Part shown: positions 53,708-60,628 of the stretch, in pieces
Layout: each line of letters starts with the position of its first letter
Position numbering within the stretch: the first letter of the stretch is position 1
NCBI GenBank assembly: GCA_024234395.1
Contig: JACKOH010000002.1
Location: 1,736,001-1,800,000, forward strand
Source: Pseudomonadales bacterium
GTDB taxonomy: Bacteria; Pseudomonadota; Gammaproteobacteria; Pseudomonadales; Pseudohongiellaceae
Length of the DNA: 64,000 bases
Direction of reading: 5' to 3'
Position numbers and translations under genes: made by a program
Notes under the pieces: model-generated
What the model saw: the letters and a program-made list of their open reading frames with translations, nothing else
Database searches by the model: none
Told to the model about the DNA's origin: nothing

Positions 53708-53966
53708 ACGTCAATTGCCGCGAAAAACGCCAGTGTCTGGCGGAGATATAGACGAATCAGTGCCTTTTCTCCTGGTTTCAGCCAGCAGTTCGATCACTGA
53801 AGGGGACTATTCTTGGGCGCCTCCGCTCAACGGTAGGTTCACGGTGTTGGAACTTCCTTCAGTGAAAGAGACCATCGCCTGGACGGCGCGCATGGCAATT
53901 TCCTTTCATTGTGATCAGGAACTTGGAGTTTTCCACCAGGCTGTTAATCAAAGGAACGGAATGTGA
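53691..53966 (+). pseudogene. Possible relic of a YCII/DGPF-domain protein
   Basis: The frame opens with a GTG inside the previous gene. Its C-terminal part (LNGRFTVLELPSVKETIAW followed by a spaced GVF strand) resembles the second half of YCII-related proteins, while the first half does not. The ending overlaps the next gene's GTG start by 4 bp. The simplest reading is a 5'-truncated remnant; it might instead be an unrelated small protein. Confidence 0.35.
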
Positions 53967-54370
53967 GTGCAGAATATCTTGGATCCTGCCTGTGTGGTGG
54001 AATCAAATACCGGATTAAAGGTGATTTTGAGAATTTCTTCTTGTGTCACTGTAAATACTGTCAAAAAGATACCGGCTCTGCGCACGCCGCGAACTTATTC
54101 AGCGAATCGGCGACATTACAGTGGTTGGAGGGGTACGATAAGGTTACCGTTTTTAACTTGCCCGCAACTCGACACATAAAGTCCTTTTGTTCAGTATGTG
54201 GTTCGGCAATTCCCAGTCAACAATTGAACGGTAGTTTGCTTGTTGTCCCTGCTGGCAGTCTGGATAGCGAAGTGTCCGTCAAAGCCACAGCACATCTCTT
54301 TGAGTCCAGTCGAGCAAGTTGGGATCACGATTTAGACAGGTTGCCTGGCTACGAAGGGCTGCCAGGGTGA
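53963..54370 (+). CDS. GFA-family zinc protein
   Basis: The 135-residue protein carries the Mss4-like/GFA zinc fold: SCLCGGIKYRIKG at the start, CHCKYCQKDTGSAHAAN with a Cys pair, and SFCSVCGSAIPSQ with the last pair. Family members were described as glutathione-dependent formaldehyde-activating enzymes, but most have unknown activity. It starts at a GTG with AAGGAACGG upstream. A second, divergent GFA gene follows 128 bp later. Confidence 0.88.
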   Translation: MSAEYLGSCLCGGIKYRIKGDFENFFLCHCKYCQKDTGSAHAANLFSESATLQWLEGYDKVTVFNLPATRHIKSFCSVCGSAIPSQQLNGSLLVVPAGSLDSEVSVKATAHLFESSRASWDHDLDRLPGYEGLPG

Positions 54371-54497
54371 CATAATTCGGTTCTGCAACTGATAACAGGG
54401 TCAGCAGGGACCCCGCAAATGGCTCGTGCGAATGCCGGGAAAAGTCGAAAGCGCCGGGTCGCCACGTGTTCGCTAATCAATCGGAGGAGGGTCAACC

Positions 54498-54890
54498 ATG
54501 CTTCAGGGATCGTGTCATTGTGGCAATGTGAAGTGGAGCTTCGATGGCAGGCCGGATGGCGCTACTGCCTGCAACTGTACAGTCTGTCGTCGTTATGGCG
54601 TACTGTGGGCATACGACTATGAGGGGGAATTAATCAAAGTTTCCGGACCAAACAAGGCGTATACACGTGGTGACAGTACGCTGGGGTTCCACTTTTGCCC
54701 GAACTGTGGCTGTGTGGCGTACTGGCGAGCCCTTGAGGCGAGTCCGGAAGGACGGCGACGGATCGCTGTCAATCTGCGCCTGGCGGAACCGGACGAGGTT
54801 GCCGGGATTCCAATTGATCATTTTGATGGCCTCGTAACATTTCAGGATCTGCCCAGGGATGGAAAGTGCGTAAGAGACTACTGGTTCTGA
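54498..54890 (+). CDS. GFA-family zinc protein
   Basis: The 130-residue protein has the same fold: GSCHCGNVKWSFDG at the N-terminus, CNCTVCRRYGVLWAY, and FHFCPNCGCVAYWRAL, with zinc-binding Cys pairs in the expected places. It is only distantly similar to the neighbour at 53963, so the two are not a recent duplication. The ATG follows a strong GGAGGAGGG. Substrate unknown. Confidence 0.9.
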   Translation: MLQGSCHCGNVKWSFDGRPDGATACNCTVCRRYGVLWAYDYEGELIKVSGPNKAYTRGDSTLGFHFCPNCGCVAYWRALEASPEGRRRIAVNLRLAEPDEVAGIPIDHFDGLVTFQDLPRDGKCVRDYWF

Positions 54891-54942
54891 TCCCTTTATT
54901 CCCCGTTGAATTAATTCAGGAGGTAAAGAAAGGAGGAAGAGG

Positions 54943-55752
54943 ATGGTAGAGCAACACTTCGGTAAAGACTACGCCGGAATTCCACCCGAAAACTATGAGC
55001 GCTTCTTCGTACCTGAAATAGGTGCACCGCTGGCAAGTGATCTGATTCAATTTGCCGCTCTCAGTCCAGGAGAGCAGGTTCTGGATGTCGCGTGCGGCAC
55101 CGGTGTTGTCGCCCGGCTCGCAGCAGAACAGGTTGGCCCCACCGGATCTGTCGCGGGCCTGGATAGCAATCCCGGTATGCTGGCAGTGGCAAATTCCGCG
55201 GTACCGGCTGGAGTTGACATCCAATGGTATGAGGCAAGTGCTGAGGCAGTACCGCTTCCGGATTCAACCTTCGACGTGGTGCTGTGTCAGATGGGCCTGC
55301 AGTTTTTTGCAGACAAACACGCTGCTCTGAAGGAGATGTACAGGGTGCTGGTACCTGGAGGCCGCCTGGTTCTTAATTTGCCGGGTCCGACGCCCCCACT
55401 TTTCACCAGCCTGAGTGAAGCATTCCGAAATCAAATCAATGCGGAGTCGGCAGAGTTCGTTAACCAGGTATTCTCGCTCTATGATACCGAGGCAATTCGC
55501 GATCTGATCAGTGGCGCCGGCTTTCAAAATGTTGCTGTTCAATTTTCAACCCGGATGCTGAGCCTGCCGTCTCCCCGGGAGTTTCTCTGGCACTATGTAC
55601 ACAGCACTCCACTCGCGGGCGTTGTGCGCAGGGCGAATGATGAACAGCTCAGCTCACTGGAGCGAGAGGTCGTGACTGAGTGGCAGAAATTCGTAATCGA
55701 TCGGGACTTGATGCTACAAGTGCGTGTAGTAGAAGCGGCGGGGTGGGCCTGA
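54943..55752 (+). CDS. Class I SAM-dependent methyltransferase
   Basis: The 269-residue protein has the Rossmann methyltransferase motifs: VLDVACGTGVVARLAAEQ (motif I, near residue 47), the acidic loop in VAGLDSNPGML, and FDVVLCQMGLQFF followed by VLVPGGRLVLNLPG, as in UbiE/Methyltransf_11 proteins. It probably methylates a small molecule. A purine-rich AGGAGGAAGAGG precedes the ATG. The REP-like hairpin copy 2 follows its stop by 31 bp. Confidence 0.9.
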   Translation: MVEQHFGKDYAGIPPENYERFFVPEIGAPLASDLIQFAALSPGEQVLDVACGTGVVARLAAEQVGPTGSVAGLDSNPGMLAVANSAVPAGVDIQWYEASAEAVPLPDSTFDVVLCQMGLQFFADKHAALKEMYRVLVPGGRLVLNLPGPTPPLFTSLSEAFRNQINAESAEFVNQVFSLYDTEAIRDLISGAGFQNVAVQFSTRMLSLPSPREFLWHYVHSTPLAGVVRRANDEQLSSLEREVVTEWQKFVIDRDLMLQVRVVEAAGWA

Positions 55753-55782
55753 TCACCCGCCCGATGCGGTTGGCATATAATC

Positions 55783-55841
55783 GGGGTCAGAGTAAAAATA
55801 CAGTGATATCAAGCAAACCACTGTATTTTTACTCTGACCCC
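55783..55841. repeat. Long perfect hairpin, REP-like element copy 2
   Basis: Two perfect 23-base arms (55783-55805 and 55819-55841) enclose a 13-base loop. The arm reads GGGGTCAGAGTAAAAATACA followed by GTG; it differs from copy 1 at one base inside the shared block (CAGAG for CAGCG). Beyond the right arm a second CGACCCCATTTATCG (55849-55863) repeats the outer end of copy 1, as if two copies were partly merged. Confidence 0.92.
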
Positions 55842-55878
55842 CATTAATCGACCCCATTTATCGAGGAGAAGTTTTGAA

Positions 55879-56268
55879 ATGGCGTCTATATTCGATCAGT
55901 TTGCCGTATTGCGACCGGATCTGCATCTGGACCAACATGAGGTCGGCCCGGATTTTTACCAGCGCATCGACAGGATATATAACGGCTTCAGATCTCATAC
56001 ACTCATTTCGGCGCATCACTTTACGGAGGATTGGCCAACCTGGGAAATTCATCCCAAGGGGGATGAAATGGTCATCCTGATGTCCGGCCGGGCCGAATTC
56101 AGGCTGAAGATGGAATCCGGGGAGCAAATCCTTGAATTGGCCAGTCCGGGATCCTATCTGATAGTCCCGAAAAACACCTGGCATACTGCTGCCATCGATC
56201 AACCTTCCAGCCTGCTATTTATCACGCCGGGCGAGGAGACACAGAATCAGGTTTCACCACCAGTATAA
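55879..56268 (+). CDS. Cupin-domain protein
   Basis: The 129-residue protein is a single small cupin: WEIHPKGDEMVILMSGRAEF (motif 1, with His and Glu ligands) and PGSYLIVPKNTWHTAA (motif 2, His). It may bind a metal, but no substrate can be named. It starts 16 bp after the outer boundary of REP-like copy 2 and has GAGGAGAAG upstream. Confidence 0.88.
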   Translation: MASIFDQFAVLRPDLHLDQHEVGPDFYQRIDRIYNGFRSHTLISAHHFTEDWPTWEIHPKGDEMVILMSGRAEFRLKMESGEQILELASPGSYLIVPKNTWHTAAIDQPSSLLFITPGEETQNQVSPPV

Positions 56269-56304
56269 TCATTACGATAATTACAAATTACAGGAGTCGA
56301 ACAA

Positions 56305-56661
56305 ATGGCTTATATAGACGGCTTTGTTATCCCGGTACCGAAAGCCAACAAATCAAAATACATTGAGCTGGCGGAAGCGGCAGCTGTGGTTTTCAAGGAT
56401 CACGGGGCCTTGTCTGTTGTGGAAAACTGGGCTGACGATGTTCCTGACGGCAAGGTTACGTCCATGCCCATGGCAGTCAAGTGCGAGGAAGGTGAAGTTG
56501 TGGTGTTCTCCTGGATTGTGTGGCCATCGCGAGAGATTCGCGATAAGGGAAACAAGGCCGCGATGGAGGACCCGAGAATGCAAAGCTGGGATCCGGAAAT
56601 GATTCCATTTGATGGCAGGCGCATGATATTTGGAGGATTTGATACGATTGTTCAAGAGTGA
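56305..56661 (+). CDS. DUF1428 family protein
   Basis: The 118-residue protein matches the DUF1428 family through its whole length: MAYIDGFVIPVPKANKSKY at the start, HGALSVVENWADDVPDGKVT, VVFSWIVWPSREIRDKGN and FDGRRMIFGGFDTIV at the end. It has a dimeric ferredoxin-like fold in solved members; the function is unknown. CAGGAG precedes the ATG. Confidence 0.92.
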   Translation: MAYIDGFVIPVPKANKSKYIELAEAAAVVFKDHGALSVVENWADDVPDGKVTSMPMAVKCEEGEVVVFSWIVWPSREIRDKGNKAAMEDPRMQSWDPEMIPFDGRRMIFGGFDTIVQE

Positions 56662-56738
56662 ACTCGTTTTTATACCAGAGTAATTTCATGTAATCAGAGG
56701 TTCCAGAGAAATATCTTCATTCGATAAGGAAAGGACCC

Positions 56739-57431
56739 ATGTTGAAATCAGTGACAATCAAGGACGGTGCAGATTCGTTCACTGTGTCCATTCACCAATC
56801 AATTCCGGGTTCTCCGGTTGTACTTTTTGCTGTTGGTGCGGGAGGAGTACCGGAAAGACATGCAACGCTGCTGAACACTTGTATCGACGGCGGCTATACG
56901 GTCATCGCACCACACTTCGAACGCCTTGTGTCCAGGTTTCCCGAGGCAGGAGATCTTACGGTGCGGGCCAGACGATTGTCGCTGGCAATCGACTCTTTCA
57001 GCCAGCCGGATTCTGAGATTGTAGGAGTCGGGCACTCTATTGGAGCGGCCACTCTTGTCGCCATGGCAGGGGCACAGATGTGGTTGCGCACACGGCAGTG
57101 TGTCAGTATCGAGCCAGACCATCGCCTGCACCGGCTCGTCTTACTGGCGCCTCCAACAGGATTTTTTCAAGCACCGGGAGCCCTGAATGAGGTGCGTATA
57201 CCGATCGGCTTATGGGTAGGTACGGAAGACGAGCTGGTCCCCGTTGCGCACTGTGAATGGCTGGCTGGTGCCCTGCCGGAGCCGGAAAAAGTGGATTTTC
57301 GCGTTATAAAGGGAGCTGGTCACTTTTCATTCATGGACACCATGCCGCCGAATACGAAGGAACCGCTACCGGACAAGAAGGATTTTCTGAGAAGTCACTC
57401 AATGGAGATAGTGCAGTTTATTGCCAGGTAA
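56739..57431 (+). CDS. Alpha/beta hydrolase
   Basis: The 230-residue protein has the alpha/beta-hydrolase elbow GVGHSIGAATLVAMA (nucleophile Ser near residue 99), an acid candidate in GTEDELVPVAHCEW and the C-terminal His in GAGHFSFMDT. There is no signal peptide, so it acts in the cytoplasm. AAGGAAAGG lies before the ATG. It is one of several unrelated single enzymes in this stretch; the substrate cannot be inferred. Confidence 0.87.
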   Translation: MLKSVTIKDGADSFTVSIHQSIPGSPVVLFAVGAGGVPERHATLLNTCIDGGYTVIAPHFERLVSRFPEAGDLTVRARRLSLAIDSFSQPDSEIVGVGHSIGAATLVAMAGAQMWLRTRQCVSIEPDHRLHRLVLLAPPTGFFQAPGALNEVRIPIGLWVGTEDELVPVAHCEWLAGALPEPEKVDFRVIKGAGHFSFMDTMPPNTKEPLPDKKDFLRSHSMEIVQFIAR

Positions 57432-57548
57432 CTCGGCAAACTCCCGGATACGGATGAACGGGCAGCACAGAATCCGCTTCGGAAATTCCTGTGGTACTCT
57501 TCCTGTCAGACTTGTCTGGATCGCAGGCGAAATTTCGGAGTAAAACCT

Positions 57549-57632
57549 ATGCTGAAGACTCACGGTTTAACTCACATCAATCTGGAAGTCAGTGAACCCG
57601 ACGGCTACGAAATCGAAATCTGGTATGAATGA
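57549..57632 (+). pseudogene. Glyoxalase/VOC gene relic with internal deletion
   Basis: A 27-codon frame keeps a good ribosome site (GGAG) and reads as the first strand of a VOC-family protein (LTHINLEVSEP) joined directly to the last strand (EPDGYEIEIWYE) and a stop. Normal family members have about 90-110 residues between these parts. The join falls at a shared EPD/DPD-like sequence, consistent with deletion between short repeats. The peptide is too short to fold as the parent protein. Confidence 0.7.
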
Positions 57633-57692
57633 GCCTCCGGCTATCCAACTACCTTAATACTATTCCATCAGAGAAGAACAACGGAGTAATTG

Positions 57693-58508
57693 ATGTTACG
57701 CACCCATACGATATCGGTCCTGGTTTTCTGGGCGGTAATTTCCGGCGTTGCCTTCAGTCAACCAACTGCCAGTTCGAAACATAACGTTTACGGTCACAGA
57801 GATGGTATGGCCATGTATTACGACGTGGAAGTGCCTGTCGAGTCCAACGGACTGGGCATAGTCTTCATCGTAAGCGGCGGGTTTGTCTCCGGCATTGAGA
57901 ATCTGACCATTACCAAACCGTTCTGGGAGGTGCTGCTGGCAAACGGCTATACACTTTTTCAGCTCTATCATCCAGGGATGCCCACCTATCGGATACCCGA
58001 TGCCGTGCAGGCGGTCGAGGCGGGAATCGAACATATCAGGTTACACGCTGACTCGCTCGGAATTGACCCGACCCGGCTCGGCGCGCTGGGCATAAGTTCC
58101 GGCGGTTACCTGGCATTGCAGGCGGCACTGTCGATAGATCCGGTGGAACGTTCTGAGAATGACCTGAAGGCGGTAGTGGCTATTATGCCGATCACCGACC
58201 TGCGGACGATACCTCCGGATGAAACGTTATTCGGTGTACGGCACATGGATTTTGATCCGGCACTGATCCCAGGACTTTCGCCGATCAATTTTGTCACTCC
58301 TGACGATCCTCCCACTTTGCTGATTCACGGATCAAGGGATGCCGTCGTAAATCTGCAGAGCAACAGTCAGGCACTGGAACGGCTTCTTAATCAGTCCGTG
58401 GTGAATAGCCGGCTGCTGATTGTCGATGCCGGTCATGAGATTTTTCCCGAACCTGTAATGCAATTGAGTCATGAGGCGATGCTGGAGTGGTTTGAAGCTC
58501 ATCTGTAG
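57693..58508 (+). CDS. Secreted alpha/beta hydrolase (esterase-like)
   Basis: The 271-residue protein has a signal peptide (to VAFSQ, about residue 22) and an esterase/dipeptidyl-peptidase-like hydrolase fold: LGIVFIVSGGFVSG, the nucleophile in LGISSGGYLALQAAL, the acid in IHGSRDAVV and the His in VDAGHEIFPEP. It should act in the periplasm. The ATG at 57693, with GGAG nine bases upstream, is preferred over a TTG at 57690. Confidence 0.88.
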   Translation: MLRTHTISVLVFWAVISGVAFSQPTASSKHNVYGHRDGMAMYYDVEVPVESNGLGIVFIVSGGFVSGIENLTITKPFWEVLLANGYTLFQLYHPGMPTYRIPDAVQAVEAGIEHIRLHADSLGIDPTRLGALGISSGGYLALQAALSIDPVERSENDLKAVVAIMPITDLRTIPPDETLFGVRHMDFDPALIPGLSPINFVTPDDPPTLLIHGSRDAVVNLQSNSQALERLLNQSVVNSRLLIVDAGHEIFPEPVMQLSHEAMLEWFEAHL

Positions 58509-58533
58509 AGAACCATCCGACACCGATACGACC

Positions 58534-58850
58534 ATGAACATTTTATATCCCTGCCACCCGCTCAATAAGTCCAGACCTTACGATGACTTCCAGACGCTTC
58601 ATTGGCCGCAACGAGGCGGAGGTCAGGGAAATCATCAATCTGATCGAGTATTACCGCAGGCGGTCAGAAGGCGGTGTCTGCATTCGAGAGTACGAAGAGC
58701 TTTTACCGGACACCGAAGAGCGCTATTTTGTTTACCGGGGCCGGGCCTGGAGTCGTGACAGTGCTATTCCCACGATCGTCGAGGAAGTTGCGGATCGAAT
58801 GGACAGTCCGTTCTATTCGGTGGATATTGTCCTGACAGGTTTATCGGGCT
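58534..58850 (+). pseudogene. ATP-grasp protein gene relic with internal deletion
   Basis: The ATG at 58534 begins MNILYPCHPLNKSRPYDDF, the usual start of a family of ATP-grasp proteins. Within a few codons the homology jumps to another frame and to the C-terminal part of that family: RRFIGRNEAEVREIINLIEY, CIREYEELLPDTEERYFVYR and DRMDSPFYSVDIVL. The central domains and the final metal-binding segment (usually ...IEIGDGQ) are missing, and the end near 58850 runs into unrelated sequence. It is a non-functional remnant lying directly before the nitrilase gene. Confidence 0.7.
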
Positions 58851-58978
58851 GTTCAGCGGTTGACCCGTTTTACCAGTTACCCGGTTCAGGATTCCGGGGT
58901 TACCTATCAACAGGCTGCTATTCAGCCGGACCCCGTCGGGGACGGCTAAATTCCACAATCCCTCAGAGGATTCAGCCA

Positions 58979-59902
58979 ATGAAAAAAGTAGCCATCATTC
59001 AAGAGTCTCCCTGCATTCTCGATAAAAAGGGCACCCTGGAAAAAGCCGTCGACCTGATCAACAATGCATCCGCCAACGGTGCCGAACTGATAGTATTCCC
59101 GGAGGCCTTTGTGCCGGGTTACCCGGCCTGGATCTGGCGATTGCGGCCCGGTAGCGACTGGTCGGTCTGCGAAGAACTCCATGCCCGGCTGCTGAACAAT
59201 TCAATAGACCTGTCTTCCGATGACCTGGACCAGTTACTCGATGCTGCCGGGAGAAATGGCGTGACGGTAGTTTGCGGGGTCAATGAGCGGGACAGCGCCA
59301 ACAGTCAGTCCACGTTGTTCAATTCAGTGGTTACCATCGATCACCACGGAAAGATTGTCAATCATCATCGCAAACTCATGCCTACCAATCCCGAACGCAT
59401 GGTCTGGGGTCTGGGTGACGGACATGGATTGAATGTTGTCGACACTCCGGTTGGCAGAACAGGATCGCTGATCTGTTGGGAAAATTACATGCCGCTGGCC
59501 AGGTATGCGCTGTACTCACAGGGTGTGCAAGTCTATATCGCTCCAACCTATGACAGTGGCGAGGGATGGAAGGGGACCATGCAGCATATTGCCAGAGAGG
59601 GGAAGTGCTGGGTATTGAGCTGCGGGGTCGCCCTGGAAAGGAAAGATCTGCCGGCGGACTTTCCTGAAATTGACCGGCTGTATCCTCCCGATGAGGAGTG
59701 GATAAATCCCGGAGATTCTCTGGTTGTATCGCCAGCGGGTGAAATTGTCTCGGGTCCCTGTCATCGGGAAAAGACCACGCTGTTCGCGGAGATTGATGTG
59801 GACCAGGCTGTAACCGCCAGACGGGCTCTGGACGTTGCCGGGCACTATTCCCGGCCCGATGTTTTACCCTGGAAGTCAATAAATCACGTCAGTCTCCGGT
59901 GA
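58979..59902 (+). CDS. Nitrilase
   Basis: The 307-residue enzyme belongs to the true nitrilase branch: catalytic Glu42 in VFPEAFVPGYPAW, Lys132 in HHRKLMPTNPERMVWG and Cys166 in GSLICWENYMPLAR. It should hydrolyse an organic nitrile to the acid and ammonia. The ATG at 58979 (MKKVAIIQ) has AGAGGA upstream and fits the family start; the frame stays open further upstream only through the ATP-grasp relic. It is a little shorter at the C-terminus than many nitrilases. Confidence 0.93.
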   Translation: MKKVAIIQESPCILDKKGTLEKAVDLINNASANGAELIVFPEAFVPGYPAWIWRLRPGSDWSVCEELHARLLNNSIDLSSDDLDQLLDAAGRNGVTVVCGVNERDSANSQSTLFNSVVTIDHHGKIVNHHRKLMPTNPERMVWGLGDGHGLNVVDTPVGRTGSLICWENYMPLARYALYSQGVQVYIAPTYDSGEGWKGTMQHIAREGKCWVLSCGVALERKDLPADFPEIDRLYPPDEEWINPGDSLVVSPAGEIVSGPCHREKTTLFAEIDVDQAVTARRALDVAGHYSRPDVLPWKSINHVSLR

Positions 59903-60010
59903 GATTTATTGAATCAGAGGTTCCTTAAAGTCAATTGACCCGGCATTTCTTCCGGGCTGCCGCATTGGCGCCAGCGGACTTAACGGGTGTAGAGAAGCAG
60001 GGAGAAGACT

Positions 60011-60595
60011 GTGTGGGATGAGCGCTATGCGGTTGAAGAATATGTTTATGGCACCGAACCGAACTCGTTCCTTGCGGAGTACGCCGGAGAGCTTTCGGGT
60101 CCGGTGTTGTCGATTGCGGAGGGAGAAGGCAGAAACGCGGTGTTTCTGGCTGCACAGGGACTCACCGTGGTCGGTGTGGACTCATCCACTGTAGGACTGA
60201 AAAAAGCGCAGGCGCTGGCAAGGGCCCGTGATGTGTCGATTACCACCCAGGTCGCGGATCTGAATGATTATATTCCCGAAGCAGACTTCTACGGAGCCGT
60301 GGTCTCTATTTTTGCGCATCTGCCGGCTCATGCCAGGCAGAAGCTTTACCCCAGGCTGGTGCGCAGTCTCAAGGCTGGTGGCCTCCTGCTCCTGGAAGCT
60401 TATACTGAGGGGCAGCTCGCTTATGGAACAGGCGGTCCGAAGGACATCGACATGCTGATGTCCAGTGCCAAAATTAAAGCGGAATTTCCCGGGTTGGAAC
60501 CGATACTGTTGCGGGAACTGGAACGTGACGTCACCGAGGGCAGCTACCACAGCGGCCGGGCCGCTGTGGTTCAGTTTATTGGCAGGAAGGTCTGA
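60011..60595 (+). CDS. SAM-dependent methyltransferase (TehB/thiol-type)
   Basis: The 194-residue protein starts WDERYAVEEYVYGTEPNSFL, typical of small TehB-like methyltransferases, followed by the SAM loop VLSIAEGEGRNAVFLAAQG (near residue 32), the acidic VVGVDSS and VVSIFAHLPAHARQ. Members methylate small thiols or metalloids. The start is a GTG at 60011 with AGGGAGAAG upstream. Freestanding gene. Confidence 0.9.
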   Translation: MWDERYAVEEYVYGTEPNSFLAEYAGELSGPVLSIAEGEGRNAVFLAAQGLTVVGVDSSTVGLKKAQALARARDVSITTQVADLNDYIPEADFYGAVVSIFAHLPAHARQKLYPRLVRSLKAGGLLLLEAYTEGQLAYGTGGPKDIDMLMSSAKIKAEFPGLEPILLRELERDVTEGSYHSGRAAVVQFIGRKV

Positions 60596-60628
60596 GGGCA
60601 GCGTACCAGTGAAGCTGTCCTGCCCCTG

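Noticed and set aside
56692..59924. The 13-base sequence AATCAGAGGTTCC at 56692 and again at 59912 as possible recombination sites
   Set aside because: Many 13-base matches are expected by chance in 64 kb, and neither copy has flanking structure like an attC or att site.
53321..60595. Integron gene-cassette array
   Set aside because: No integrase gene and no attC-like imperfect inverted repeats with GTTRRRY/RYYYAAC cores could be found between the genes.
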